A DNA stretch of 64,000 nucleotides, taken from Casuarina equisetifolia. Its lineage: Eukaryota; Streptophyta; Magnoliopsida; Fagales; Casuarinaceae. The stretch is from NCBI GenBank assembly GCA_028551475.1, contig CM052355.1, positions 9,734,001-9,798,000 on the forward strand, in the 5' to 3' direction. A program made the translations under genes and the position numbers. Positions 1-10,700 of the stretch are shown in pieces; positions within the stretch are counted from its first letter, which is position 1, and each line of letters starts with the position of its first letter. The notes below the pieces were generated by a model. That model searched no databases. It was given only the letters and a program-made list of their open reading frames with translations, and was not told where the DNA came from.

Positions 1-359
1 CCGTAGTCTTCTCCCGTTATTACATTCGATTCACCCAATGAGCTATCTTTCATTGATGACGGTCCACAAAAGAATCATAGAGTAACTGGCCTCTAAATTA
101 AGTTATTGTTAGACTAGACATTCAATCTGTACAATGCAAGTATGGCGGCTTTGGCAATGAATCCATCTGAAAAGCCAAGCCCAGTTGCAATTTTATTCCT
201 TGTCCAGTCCAGCGGCGTCCAAAGTGCAATCAAGTAATTGAGTCCTGCTGTTCCCTGGGTCGCTGTAGCGGCGTAGCGTCTTATCCCCAAAACCCCAATC
301 GGAGGGTTTTGGCCATAGCACCCCGAAATCAATCCTTGGTTGGCTCGTGTTGATCAGAA
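1..359. other. Upstream flank of the first gene
   Basis: No gene is supported here. A short open frame on the minus strand (114-332) has no recognisable domain and is probably chance. The stretch presumably carries the promoter and 5' UTR of the gene that starts at 360, but I see no clear TATA box. Confidence 0.4.
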
Positions 360-791
360 ATGGAGCAACCACCAACACCAAATGTCCCTTTAACACCAAA
401 AGAGAAAACCAGCAGCGCCAACCAGAGGAGTAAGCTGCCGAGCCCCCAAGAGCTGATATCCCATTACGAGTCCCAAGGGCTCGACTCCCAGGAGGCCTCC
501 GTCAAGGTGATAGATGACCTCCAGAATGCTCTCTTCAGGGTCATCTCTTCTGGGAGAGGCAGAAAGGACAAGTTCATGGCGGAGACCTCGAGAAAGATTG
601 ATGCGGTTAACAGCAGACTCGCAGTTTTAGACATGAAGGTGGACTCCAAGCCTGGGTATGGAGAGACTTTTGCTATTGGGGTTGCTTCTGGGGTGGCATT
701 GAATGGAATTGGGAGTGTCATGCCCCATCTTATTGGGGCTCTTGGTCAGATTTGGAATTCTGTTAGGACTGCTACAAAGTCCTCTCCTTGA
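360..791 (+). CDS. Conserved plant protein of unknown function, 143 aa
   Basis: This is an intronless open frame with an ATG at 360 and a TGA stop. The N-terminal 30 residues are rich in Pro, Ser and Lys. Residues 27-45 read like a short conserved helix (PSPQELISHYESQGLD), followed by an amphipathic helical region with many Lys and Arg (residues about 45-90). The C-terminal part, from about residue 100, is Gly/Ala-rich and hydrophobic (FAIGVASGVALNGIGSVMPH), so it could be one membrane-associated segment. Codon use and the absence of stops over 432 bases support a real gene. I recall single-copy plant homologues of the same length described only as uncharacterised or transmembrane proteins, one perhaps in the Arabidopsis At1g168xx region. 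No biochemical role can be read from the sequence. Confidence 0.8.
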   Translation: MEQPPTPNVPLTPKEKTSSANQRSKLPSPQELISHYESQGLDSQEASVKVIDDLQNALFRVISSGRGRKDKFMAETSRKIDAVNSRLAVLDMKVDSKPGYGETFAIGVASGVALNGIGSVMPHLIGALGQIWNSVRTATKSSP

Positions 792-2120
792 AGGAGTATT
801 TGTTCTTTAGACTTTCCATTTCTTTTCTCTTCTACGTTTGTGTTAATTGCATTTTCCCTTCTTCCTGAATCTTTTGCTGGGTATTTTAGAACTCTTATTG
901 AATACTCGAACTCGTGGTTGTGAAGTGGGGAAAACCTTTGTCAGAATTCCTCTTGGGAATACGAGACTTCTCCTGGGTTACGTCCGACATCTGTTGTCTT
1001 TTTCATGATTTCTGTGTTGGATTTCTTTCATCTGTTGGTTATATATATTCTAGCTGGGTAATGAGGTCTTAGGACCATTCTTGGAAAGATTGAAATACCT
1101 TCTTCTGGCATTTATCATATAATTCATCTCCTTTTTGTAAAGAGACGATTTTGTTTTGTCAAAAAGAAAAGAACCGAAAAAGAAGAAAATGTGGGAACCA
1201 AAACGGCGACGTCCGCAGAAAAGCTTGATTATCTTGGTCAAATCATCGGAAATATCAATGTGTGTTCCTTGTCTGCCATCCATTAAAGAAATCTGCTTAG
1301 CATTCCGCGGCCCTTTCTTGAATTATAACAATAGGTTTATGAAGTTTCGATCCTAATTTGATTCAGAAGAGCCGGTCTGCGCTGGGATTTTTTTGGAAAG
1401 AAAGAGAATTTGCTATATAATTATAACAACGACGACGACGACGATCATTACAAGAAATAAGAATACATGCTGGAATCCCTTGTAACGAAGGGATTTTTGC
1501 AGTCGAGTTGAAAGCGCATCTTTTCTTGGGCTGACACTGAAATTTCTTCGTAAGAATCGCTAGAAACAAAGCCCATGTTTTGGAATCCTCTTTTATTTGG
1601 AGGGGTCAATCCAAAGTCTACCCTACTTCACAAAAAAGTTCGAGATGACGACGGACTTGAGCGCTATCAACTCCTCCCACCATCACTACCATTTCCACGA
1701 AGCTAGCTCGAGACTCTGACATCGAAACTACGCGGAATTGTTTCTCCGAAAAAGAAATGGTATCTAATCCTTTAAAGCCTGAATTTCAGACCCAGATTCG
1801 GCAACATTAGAACTGTATCGAGCTATTCCTTTTCTACTTTCCTTTTCTCTTATGATGCAGGTACTGAAGAAAATCTAATCTATCGAGTATAAGACACAAG
1901 TATCTGTATTTCTGTTCTGTTTTAGATACTGATCTCTTATTTATTGTCAAGATCTCTTTTTTGTATGATGATCAAAGTTCTTGCCTGTTTTTCCAATTTA
2001 TTTTCCTTAAGAATACGCTTATATGGTAAGGTTTGATCATATTTGGTTCAACTGATATATTTCTCATTACAGAAGAGTCAATTAACGAATACTTCTAGTT
2101 CTGGCAAGAAACAAACAAGG
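792..2120. other. Spacer between the 143-aa gene and the F-box gene
   Basis: No coding region is supported. It should hold the 3' UTR of the upstream gene and the promoter and 5' UTR of the F-box gene. A short GAC/ACG trinucleotide run lies near 1427-1444. The open frame of the F-box gene extends upstream to 2043, but only through a non-ATG codon, so that part is read as leader. Confidence 0.5.
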
Positions 2121-3317
2121 ATGAACTACGAGTACGCTGATGTTGTGATTGAGATATTTATCCGGCTACCGTTGAAGTCCTTGCTGAGATTCAGGAGTGT
2201 GTGTAAATGGTGGAAGCAGATCATCTCTGACCCTCTCTTCATCTCTAACTATTCACGTCTGAATACGCAGCACCGAGTCTCAGGATTTTACTTGCAGAAG
2301 TTTCAATATCTCAAACTGTACTCAGAGTTAAGGTTCGTCCCATGTACTGGTCGAGAGGACGCTGTTCCCATGCCATCTCTTTCTTTCATCTTGGATGAGC
2401 ATGGTGTCCGTATACAGCATTCATGCAATGGCCTTCTGCTCTGCAGCAGCTTTCGTTGCAGTGAAAAAGACCGCACATACTATGTCTGTAAACCCACCAC
2501 AAAGCAATACGTGGCCCTGCCCGGACCTCAATGCAAAACCGTCCATGGCATTAGCATCGCATTTGATCCTGAGAATTCATCCCATTACCAAGTTATATGC
2601 GTTGCTGATTGCAGATTTTCAGAACATCATCGCCAGATAAAAGTATATAGTTCATTCACAGGCTGCTGGAGGGATTCAGGAAGTCCTTTTGTTGTTTTAG
2701 ATGATTTTCTCTTTGATCGAGGGGTCCTTTGGAACGGCTCATTACATTGGGTCAGCCGGGGAGAGTCATCTCTCCGTTTCGTCCTTCAGAAGACGCTTTT
2801 GCTTCGGATGCCCATGCCTCCAATTCCGGAGGGCTGGGTAGAAAGGAGACTGGGATATTTTGGTGAATCTGGAGGTCATCTATATCTCATTGAGATTTAT
2901 GGCCCTCAAACAACTGTCTTTGATGTGATGGAGATGAATAGTGATTATTCTGGTTGGTTTGTGAAGTACCATGTCAATTTTCAGGGACTCCCAGCCCTGT
3001 TTCCCTGGATGGTAAGGGACAACGTTCGGGATATTCATCGTTATGTTTTCTCTGTCTTACTTATTGTTCATAGACAAGTTGATGAAGATGAAGAAGAAGA
3101 AGAAGAAGATTCAATCTTGGTACTCCATATTCCTGGCAATATCATCCCTTACAATCTTAGAACTAACACATTGATGGAACTTCACGACTTATCACCTCAT
3201 ATGGCGAACATGGAAGGGAATCGGGGATTGTCTTATGCATGGGAATCGAGGAATCTGGGGTTGTGCTATAAATGGGACTCTGTTCATCCATATAACAATA
3301 CTTTATGCTATTTTTGA
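2121..3317 (+). CDS. F-box protein with F-box-associated domain, 398 aa
   Basis: This is the predicted substrate-recognition subunit of an SCF (Skp1-Cullin1-F-box) E3 ubiquitin ligase. The F-box is at residues about 3-45: it starts EYADVVIEIFIRLPLKSL and continues with the RFRSVCKWWKQII signature that contacts Skp1/ASK proteins. The rest resembles the F-box-associated (FBA) interaction domain: a repeated beta-rich pattern with NGLLLCSS, a YVCKPTTKQYVALP-type strand, RGVLWNGSLHWV near the middle and a DILVL-like strand near the end. A Glu/Asp-rich stretch (DEDEEEEEEED-like) lies about 55-65 residues before the C terminus. The start was taken at 2121, the first ATG of the frame; this leaves the F-box next to the N terminus, as is usual. 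It is intronless. The substrate cannot be predicted. Confidence 0.9.
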   Translation: MNYEYADVVIEIFIRLPLKSLLRFRSVCKWWKQIISDPLFISNYSRLNTQHRVSGFYLQKFQYLKLYSELRFVPCTGREDAVPMPSLSFILDEHGVRIQHSCNGLLLCSSFRCSEKDRTYYVCKPTTKQYVALPGPQCKTVHGISIAFDPENSSHYQVICVADCRFSEHHRQIKVYSSFTGCWRDSGSPFVVLDDFLFDRGVLWNGSLHWVSRGESSLRFVLQKTLLLRMPMPPIPEGWVERRLGYFGESGGHLYLIEIYGPQTTVFDVMEMNSDYSGWFVKYHVNFQGLPALFPWMVRDNVRDIHRYVFSVLLIVHRQVDEDEEEEEEDSILVLHIPGNIIPYNLRTNTLMELHDLSPHMANMEGNRGLSYAWESRNLGLCYKWDSVHPYNNTLCYF

Positions 3318-4748
3318 TAATCAAGCATCATGATTCCTTGCAGCATATGATCAACATTGTTGCATATATGATTTGATCTGTAGCCTATAATCTCTATGCC
3401 TTAGCATCTGCTGTATTAATTATCTTAATCTTGGTTTTTCCGTTGTCCTGTTTCTCATTTTATCAAAGTTTCAACATGCTTCTATGGTTATGATCATCAT
3501 AAAGCAAGTAAAGTTTGATAATTTCTTAGTGCCAAGAAATATCTGGAAAGAACCCTACGCTAAATTTCTTCTTAAGATTACAGCTCAGTGAAAGATCTTC
3601 AGTAATCAATGAGTCCTATATTTCTAGTATTGTGGAAAGCCTAGATGGCAGGAGAGAAGATAAATCAAGGTTTGAGGCTCCAAATTCAAAGTTTAAAGCA
3701 ATATATACAATGCTCTCCGTGGTGACGCTGAGAATATACTATGACCTGAAAATCGGTGCAAATTGGTCAATGATTTTCTAGATATTCTGCTCTAACAGCA
3801 GCAGAAGTTCCTGTCACTTAGATCTTGTTCTTGAAATATTGCTGGACTCAAATTTCTGTGTTATTGCTTGACGGGTGGATAGACACAATGGCAGGTTGAC
3901 ATTAGATCCTGCTGTGCAAGCAATTTTGCTGACACGAACAAATAAGAAGATTGACAATTCAAGTGCAAATCTTTATCACACAAACCTTTGCCTAGAATTC
4001 AACTTTTAAGAAGCTCGCCTGCAGATTACATGAATCCTGGAGGTGTTTGATTTCCATTTTCTCTAGGTTCACTCGGAAAGGTTCTTAAGAGGCTGGACTT
4101 GGGTTCTACTTCCCAAGTACATGAACAGTAACCACCAGCCACAATAGCAAAGGCAAAGACTGAAATGTCCGTGTTCAATTTCCCTTAATCACCTACAATG
4201 ATAAGGTAGCCTATTTTAGTGTTGCAAGGCATTGGGAGAGTAACCAGGACGTGTAGTTCTTATCTGGATTTTCTTTTTCCTTGTCTTTAACTTTTCCCCC
4301 TACTCTAATCCATAGGGTGGATGCCCTAAACAATCCCAAATGCGGGAACCCACTAATTTGTCTTTCAGGTCATTGGAAGAGGAGCAACTCCGGTATGGTG
4401 TGGTCGGGGTTGTTTGTTTAAATCCCTGCAAGTGATTTTACGTTTGCCACTTATAAATGTAGCTCAGAAAGCATAGCGCTTGCTAAATATGTCATCATCG
4501 TCATGATTTCCCTAACAGAAGTCCCATTTACAAGTTAAACGAAAGGAAACCATAAGATAAAAGCAGATTCTACTCAACCTTTTATGGAAAAGATGAGGCA
4601 TGTTTGGAATTTTCTTTATTTTCAACTTTCAGACTTTGAACCGCTGATGTGGCAAGAATAAAGCATTTGGAGGGCCCAATTCTTGCACAGCTCAGGGAGA
4701 GGGAGGGAAGGAAGGGGATGGCGTAAAAACCTTATCTTTTTGTGAAGT

Positions 4749-4788
<40 letters not shown>

Positions 4789-4789
4789 A
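3318..4789. other. Spacer between the F-box gene and the TPR gene
   Basis: No coding region is supported in about 1.5 kb. It should contain the F-box gene 3' UTR and the promoter and 5' leader of the TPR gene, including the GA repeat at 4751-4783. Confidence 0.5.
4751..4783 (+). repeat. (GA)n microsatellite in the 5' leader of the TPR gene
   Basis: About 16 GA units end seven bases before the ATG at 4790. GA/CT repeats in plant 5' leaders are common and are known binding sites of BBR/BPC (GAGA-binding) proteins. Such a role here is inference from position only. Confidence 0.9.
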
Positions 4790-7700
4790 ATGTTAATTAC
4801 GACGATATCCACAGCAGCTGCGAGTCGGTTGCTTGTGGTTCCGATTCGCTGCTCCGATTCAACCCAAAGACGTGGTTTTGGAACCAAAAAGACAACCAAC
4901 AAGGTACCCACGTACGTGTTTTCCATTGTACCTGATACCTACGCATGTCTGTCTGTTTTCTTGCTTTTCTTTTATGCTAATGAATTTTCTTTTAACTGAA
5001 TTTAGATATGTGGTTTGTTCAGTTAGTTTTACCAAACAAAGAGTGTGTAATGGAAACACACTGTTTTCCTTTGTTTCCTCTTTGGCTGAAAAGAAATGGA
5101 AGGAAACGAAAGGAAAAACAGACCAACCGAGTGATATTTTCCATGGTCACTGCAATGGGAAGCCACTGTTATGACATGCTACATACTTATTTGGCAGCTT
5201 TCTTGGTTTCCCCGTTTGATAACTGTGGAAATTGTACGAAAAGTAATGAAAAATTAGACATAAAGATTAAGTCCTGGTATGACGCCTTTTTAAAATTAAA
5301 AAAAAAAAAAAAAAAGTGAAAAATAATTGAAGAAAACGGTCGGAAGGCCAACAGTCCTTGGAGGGTGATTATCTTCCGAAAAGTATAAAACCGCTGTTAC
5401 CTAACTGTAAAATAAAAGAACAAGAAAAATTAGGAATCGTGAAGTCATGATACGTTCTTGGCTGAATGAAACTTGTATATTTGAGAGCAACTAATCTTTC
5501 ATATTCAACTACATATATTCACTCTGACTTGTACACTAATGCTTTTACAAATCAAGTGGTTAATTTGTTATGTAATAACTGGTGTTCTCCGGTGCAGGAC
5601 ATCAACTACTAAAAAATCTGGTCCTTCACCTGCTCGTAAGTGGATTATGTGTCACCTTCAGAGTAGAAGATTCCGTTTTTATTTTCACCATCTCTTTTGG
5701 CTTGACAAAGATTATTTTATTTTAAGAGTTTAGTTGGCTTTTGGAAAGTGTACACTAAAATTGCTGAAACTTGGTTTTTCACTCATTCAAAGCATCTTGC
5801 ATTCAAATGGATGACTTTGTTCCTCACCTTTAATATGCATGTTCAACTCTGTAAATTTAGAAACAAAGGATCCAAAATGAGATTTTTTTTTTGCTTTTTG
5901 ATCCTCACCAAAACAAGGATTGGGGTTTGTAATATGTTCTGGTGAAATGTTCTGGGTATCAAACGATGTTGTCTTCAAATGCCCAGTCTCTTTCCAGGTT
6001 TTTCACTTATGCCAATTGGCTTGGTACTAATCAGTCTGAGGCTGAAGCCGTTTGAAGCTTTAAATAATATCAGTCTTCTTATGTACTGCTGCTTTGAAAT
6101 AAACTTTTTCTTTTTTGTGCTAGGTTTTGAAATTTTTGAGCATTTTTTTTTTTTAACTTTTAGGCGATAGTGCCTATCTATGCAGATGTTCCACAACCTA
6201 TTTTTCCCCTTATCATTTTGAATATTTCTGAGAAGTGTGCTACGATGGCCTGATTAGCTCATTTCTGTTTCCATTAACAGAGCCTCTGCTCACTCTTCGG
6301 GTTCCATTGGCTAATGCTAGAAAAGTTTCTGAAACTAATAAAGAGGGGGAAAAAAGCAGCTATTTTAAATGCTATACCAGCATCATGTTTGATTATTTGG
6401 GGTGAATGGAGATAATAGACATTTAACAGGGTGGAGCTCTCTTCAAATGAGCTAAGAAATTTTTTCTTGAGACTTGTGTATGAATTGAAGACTGTTTTGT
6501 GCTTTACCCATCTTTCTTCTTTTCTTCTATTCTTGATTATTAAGTTTTACATGTAATTTTGAAGAGGATCGCTTGTATACAACCTGTGTACTTGAAGCAA
6601 TCATCTTCAGATCTAGTGAAAAACTGATTGCTTCAGATCTAGTAAAATTAGTTTTCACTCACAGAAATTTATATTAATGTGTGAAATCAAGTATCATTCT
6701 CTGAAGTTATATAACCTTTTAATATAAATGAATTATTCAGTGTGGGCACCTAGTATAACTTGCCATTTTTTCCTGCTTTATCATGACTGCAAGTTTCCCT
6801 TGTAGAAGCACCAGGTTTAAGTTCCCAATTTGATGGAAAATCTACCAACAAGGATTTGGACATTCGATTTGAGGAACGGCTGGAAGCAGTTAGAAGGTAT
6901 ATTTGTGTTGCTTCTCACATTCCTTTTTCCCTATAAGAAAAAAGAAGAACACAAAACGCTTACAAAGAAAACTTCCCATACCATTTGATAGGAATATTTT
7001 ATAGAGCATATGTTTATTTTTCAAGAGTCGAAGCTGATCTATTACAAAAAAGAGATATGAAAAAACAAAAGAATACAAAACGAGTTGGTCATGTGGCTTT
7101 CTTTGATTGGATAGAGGTAACTAAAGGAGAGACGTTGATTGTATGACCTCTCACTATAGAAGAGAGGGCTTTTTTGGTGGTTGCTCCCAGCAGAGTGAGG
7201 AGGGTGATTGTATGGTCATGTCATTAGGATTTAAATGATGAACCACTCTCCAATGGTAGAGAGGAGGTGGGACGAAGCACCCTTAATGAAAAAGAGGGAA
7301 TGGGTTGTGTGTGACCTCTCACATAGCCCAATGGGAGAAAGGGGATTATCCTGAGGGCATCGCCAGTGAAAGGATAGTGCTCCTTGCCAAACATGACTAG
7401 AGAGAAAAGGTGGCCATAATGCCTTGATGTTTTATTCATATTTTTTAGTATTTTGAAAATAAAAGATTATAAAAAATAATTTATAAAAGAATCATTTTAA
7501 ATACTATTTTAATTGCACAGAAAATACTTTCCAAATGTGTCTTTACTTGGACTATTTTAATTTTTCAAACAATTTTCAAAATACTGAACAATTATACACT
7601 TTTTCAAAATTTTTGTGAAGGTAGCTTAAGTTTTCTGAAGCCTCTAAATTGGGCTAGCATTTGTGACCTGAAAATTGTGAAACTCTTCTGAACAAAAGTT

Positions 7701-10700
7701 TGTTTTATGAGGTTTTTCTGCTTAAGCTTATAAATGTTATGACAAAAGCAAGATTTAAGGTTCTTATTTCCTTGGTTTTGAGAATTTTTTGAAGTTCTCT
7801 TGCCAAATTTGTTTATCGTTGGTTGAATCTTTAGGAAATTTCTTTCATTGGAATTAAGTTTTTCTGATTTTTTTCAAGTTGGCTTTCCAACAAAACTCTT
7901 TTATCATAGAAGCTAGTTCTATACGTTTTTTCCTCTTTTGTTTCTCTCGTTGATTCATGAGTTCTTTTGAATTCATTAGTTTCTCTAGTTAGAATGATGT
8001 CAGACCCTAATGTGCGTTCTGTTCTGTTAACTAATCATGTAATGTTCTTGAGTATTAGGGCTTCACTAATTTGTTTCATAGATGTTAAGAGACTGACTGA
8101 AATCTTGACGTTAAAAAAATTTCCTTTTTTCGTTTCAATTTTAATCCCATACTTGTAGAATTCTTGTTTTTATTTTCAAGCAGTAATATTTATTGTTCTT
8201 TCATTCCTCACTAAGTGTGGTTAGAGTTACTTGGATGACTTCTGCTCTATGCATCATTTTCTTATTTCTCTTGCCTTATCCACTTCTGTACACTACCCAG
8301 GTCAGCACTTGAGCAGAAAAAGGTAGATGAAATAAAAGAGTTTGGAGCAATTGACTACGATGCACCAATTGAGTCAGAGAAGAAGACAATTGGAATTGGT
8401 ACAAAGGTAGAAATTTTTGTGCTTTTTTGTTTTTCTAGGTTGTGACAAATGATTCTTACGGGCTTCATGGTGCCGTGACTACCAATTTATTTTTGACAAA
8501 GAACAGATTGGAGTAGGTGTGGCTGTCTTGGTCTTTGGTTTGGTTTTTGCTCTTGGGGACTTTCTTCCGTCTGGAAGGTATGGCTGAATACTGAGAGGTT
8601 TTTCCACTCTGTCCAATTATAAAGATCGGCCAATCTTTGTTTTGGTTGTTATTTTGTGTAGTTAAGGCTTATTTTTTTCATTTCTTTTTCTTAAGAAATA
8701 ACAGTTTAGTCTGGCTTGATTGGGCATAAATGGCTAAGCGGACTAAAATTTTGTTTCATTGTATAACCATTCTCCAAATACGTCAGATAATTCCTATGGC
8801 GTACAATAACATCTAAGTTCCTCCAAGGCATATATCAGATCTACCATTGAACATCTGTCAAGCTAATCGATTTCATGTGAAAACCTCATTAAACGGTGAA
8901 GTTTTATAAAGTTGTTGGATTTTCAGTATCATTCCATGTCCAAAAAGCTAAATCCATGATTTGGAAGAAACAAAGAAAAGGACAAATTATGCTTACCCAC
9001 GTTGGGCTTATTGCGACCACAGCTGGCTAACTGTCCCTGAAAATGAAATGCCCACCTGCGATTCATCCATCAAGATCTAGTAATCTTTTTTCTTGAGTAC
9101 TTCTGTAAATTAAAAGACAAACACGACTGGTGAGGCCTCTTTTTTCGTTTCTTTTTTCTTCCTTTTCCCCAAGCTCTACTTATAGGTAAGTTTTTGACGT
9201 TCTGAACTGCAACTGTGTAAATGCCACATTTTCTCAAAGCCGATGATTTTTACTTGCATGTTTTGATGGTTAAGTTCACTGATGTGAACGAAAGGGATCT
9301 CAGAAGAGTAGTGTCCAACTTTTTAAACCAATAGTGGGAAAATCAAACTCCTCACATCGCAGGTTGACAAAGTGTGATATCACCCCCACCCCACCCAACC
9401 AAAAACCAAGAAAAAAAGCTTTCCAAGAAATTTTATGTTTGGTACAGAAATTGGTAGTTTACCTTTCTTTTCCTTTTTGTTATAATACTCGGGTGGCTGC
9501 AATTTTTGAGGAATGTGTTAACTTTGTGATAACCTTCAAATTTCCAGTGATAGTCCTACTGAGGATAGCGCGGTGGTAGAAAATAAACTGTCCAAAGAGG
9601 AGATAGCTATTCTTCAGGTAATACGAAATTGCTAATAACTTTTGTTCCTTAGCATGCACCTTTTTCATTTAGCAATAGCATTGCCTTTAGGATGGACTGT
9701 TGCTAGCAGGCATTTAAGGATAATGAATCAGTTATAGGTGATGATGGTTACCATGATGTATTATGACAGTCACTTTCAGAGTTGTATTCATTTTGGTACG
9801 AATAACCTAATTTCTGAATTGAACCCAAGGTTTTGTGAAGTGTTGATGGTTAGTATGGCTAATAATGTGGCTATGAAGATGTGTTTCTTTAATAGGTTGC
9901 ACGGATTCTTGTTTTCTGGTTCCTTGTTGGATTTGCTATTTTAAGACTTCTTCTGTCACAAAGAAAGGAGTTGTTGTTTTAATTTGTTTATGAAAAGGAC
10001 AAGAAAAAAAATAGAACTGAGACTAATATTTCTGTTTCCTAGTGTTAGTAGGCCTTGAACAATGCTTTAAAGATTTATTGGAGGAGTTCTTTAATTATGG
10101 TTTACCAAGGCCAGCATCCTTCAAATCTAGGCTGGATTAGTATGGAGAATTCTGTTGAGCTGCTGGCTATTTGTTTTGTCAAGAAACTACCTTACCAAGG
10201 ACTACAGATTCTGGATTTGTTGATAAAAACTAACATTTCTTTTTATATTCTTGGGTGCTCTGGAATGATTTTAAAGGGTGTAAATTGACGTTCTTGGTGG
10301 GGAACGTATTTAAAAATGTGTTGTTTGTGGGATTCATAGAAGAACATTTGGTTGGTAAAGTTTTTGAAAGTGTTGGTATAAAGCACAAAAAGAAAAAAGA
10401 AACGTTTTAAAAAATAATTCAAAAAAATAAAAAATTCAGCTAGCTGGTCAGATGGTGACAGTGGACTCCTCCGTTATTTTAGGATAAGCAGTATGCGTTT
10501 CTGTTTTCATGTGGCATCTGAGGGTTGCTACGGCTAGAAATGCTTTTACTTATTTAAAAGTTGGGAGACAGTAATTGACTATGTAGATTTGGTGATTGAG
10601 CTTTTCTAATAATGTTTTATTTTTCCTTTCTTCTAATTCTATTTGGTTTTGCTTTATTCTCGAGTCTGCTGCGAGCAATAGTAAAAAGTGTATCATTTTT

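Noticed and set aside
114-399. Two overlapping minus-strand open frames at the start of the window
   Set aside because: They are short, have no recognisable domain, and overlap the start of the well-supported plus-strand gene.
5298-5315. Possible SINE or processed-copy poly(A) tail in intron 1 of the TPR gene
   Set aside because: No element body, promoter boxes or target-site duplication could be seen.
4833-5319. Plus-strand open frames around intron 1 of the TPR gene
   Set aside because: They overlap exon 1 in other frames or lie in the intron, and have no family resemblance; the 4790-4911 exon explains the coding signal.
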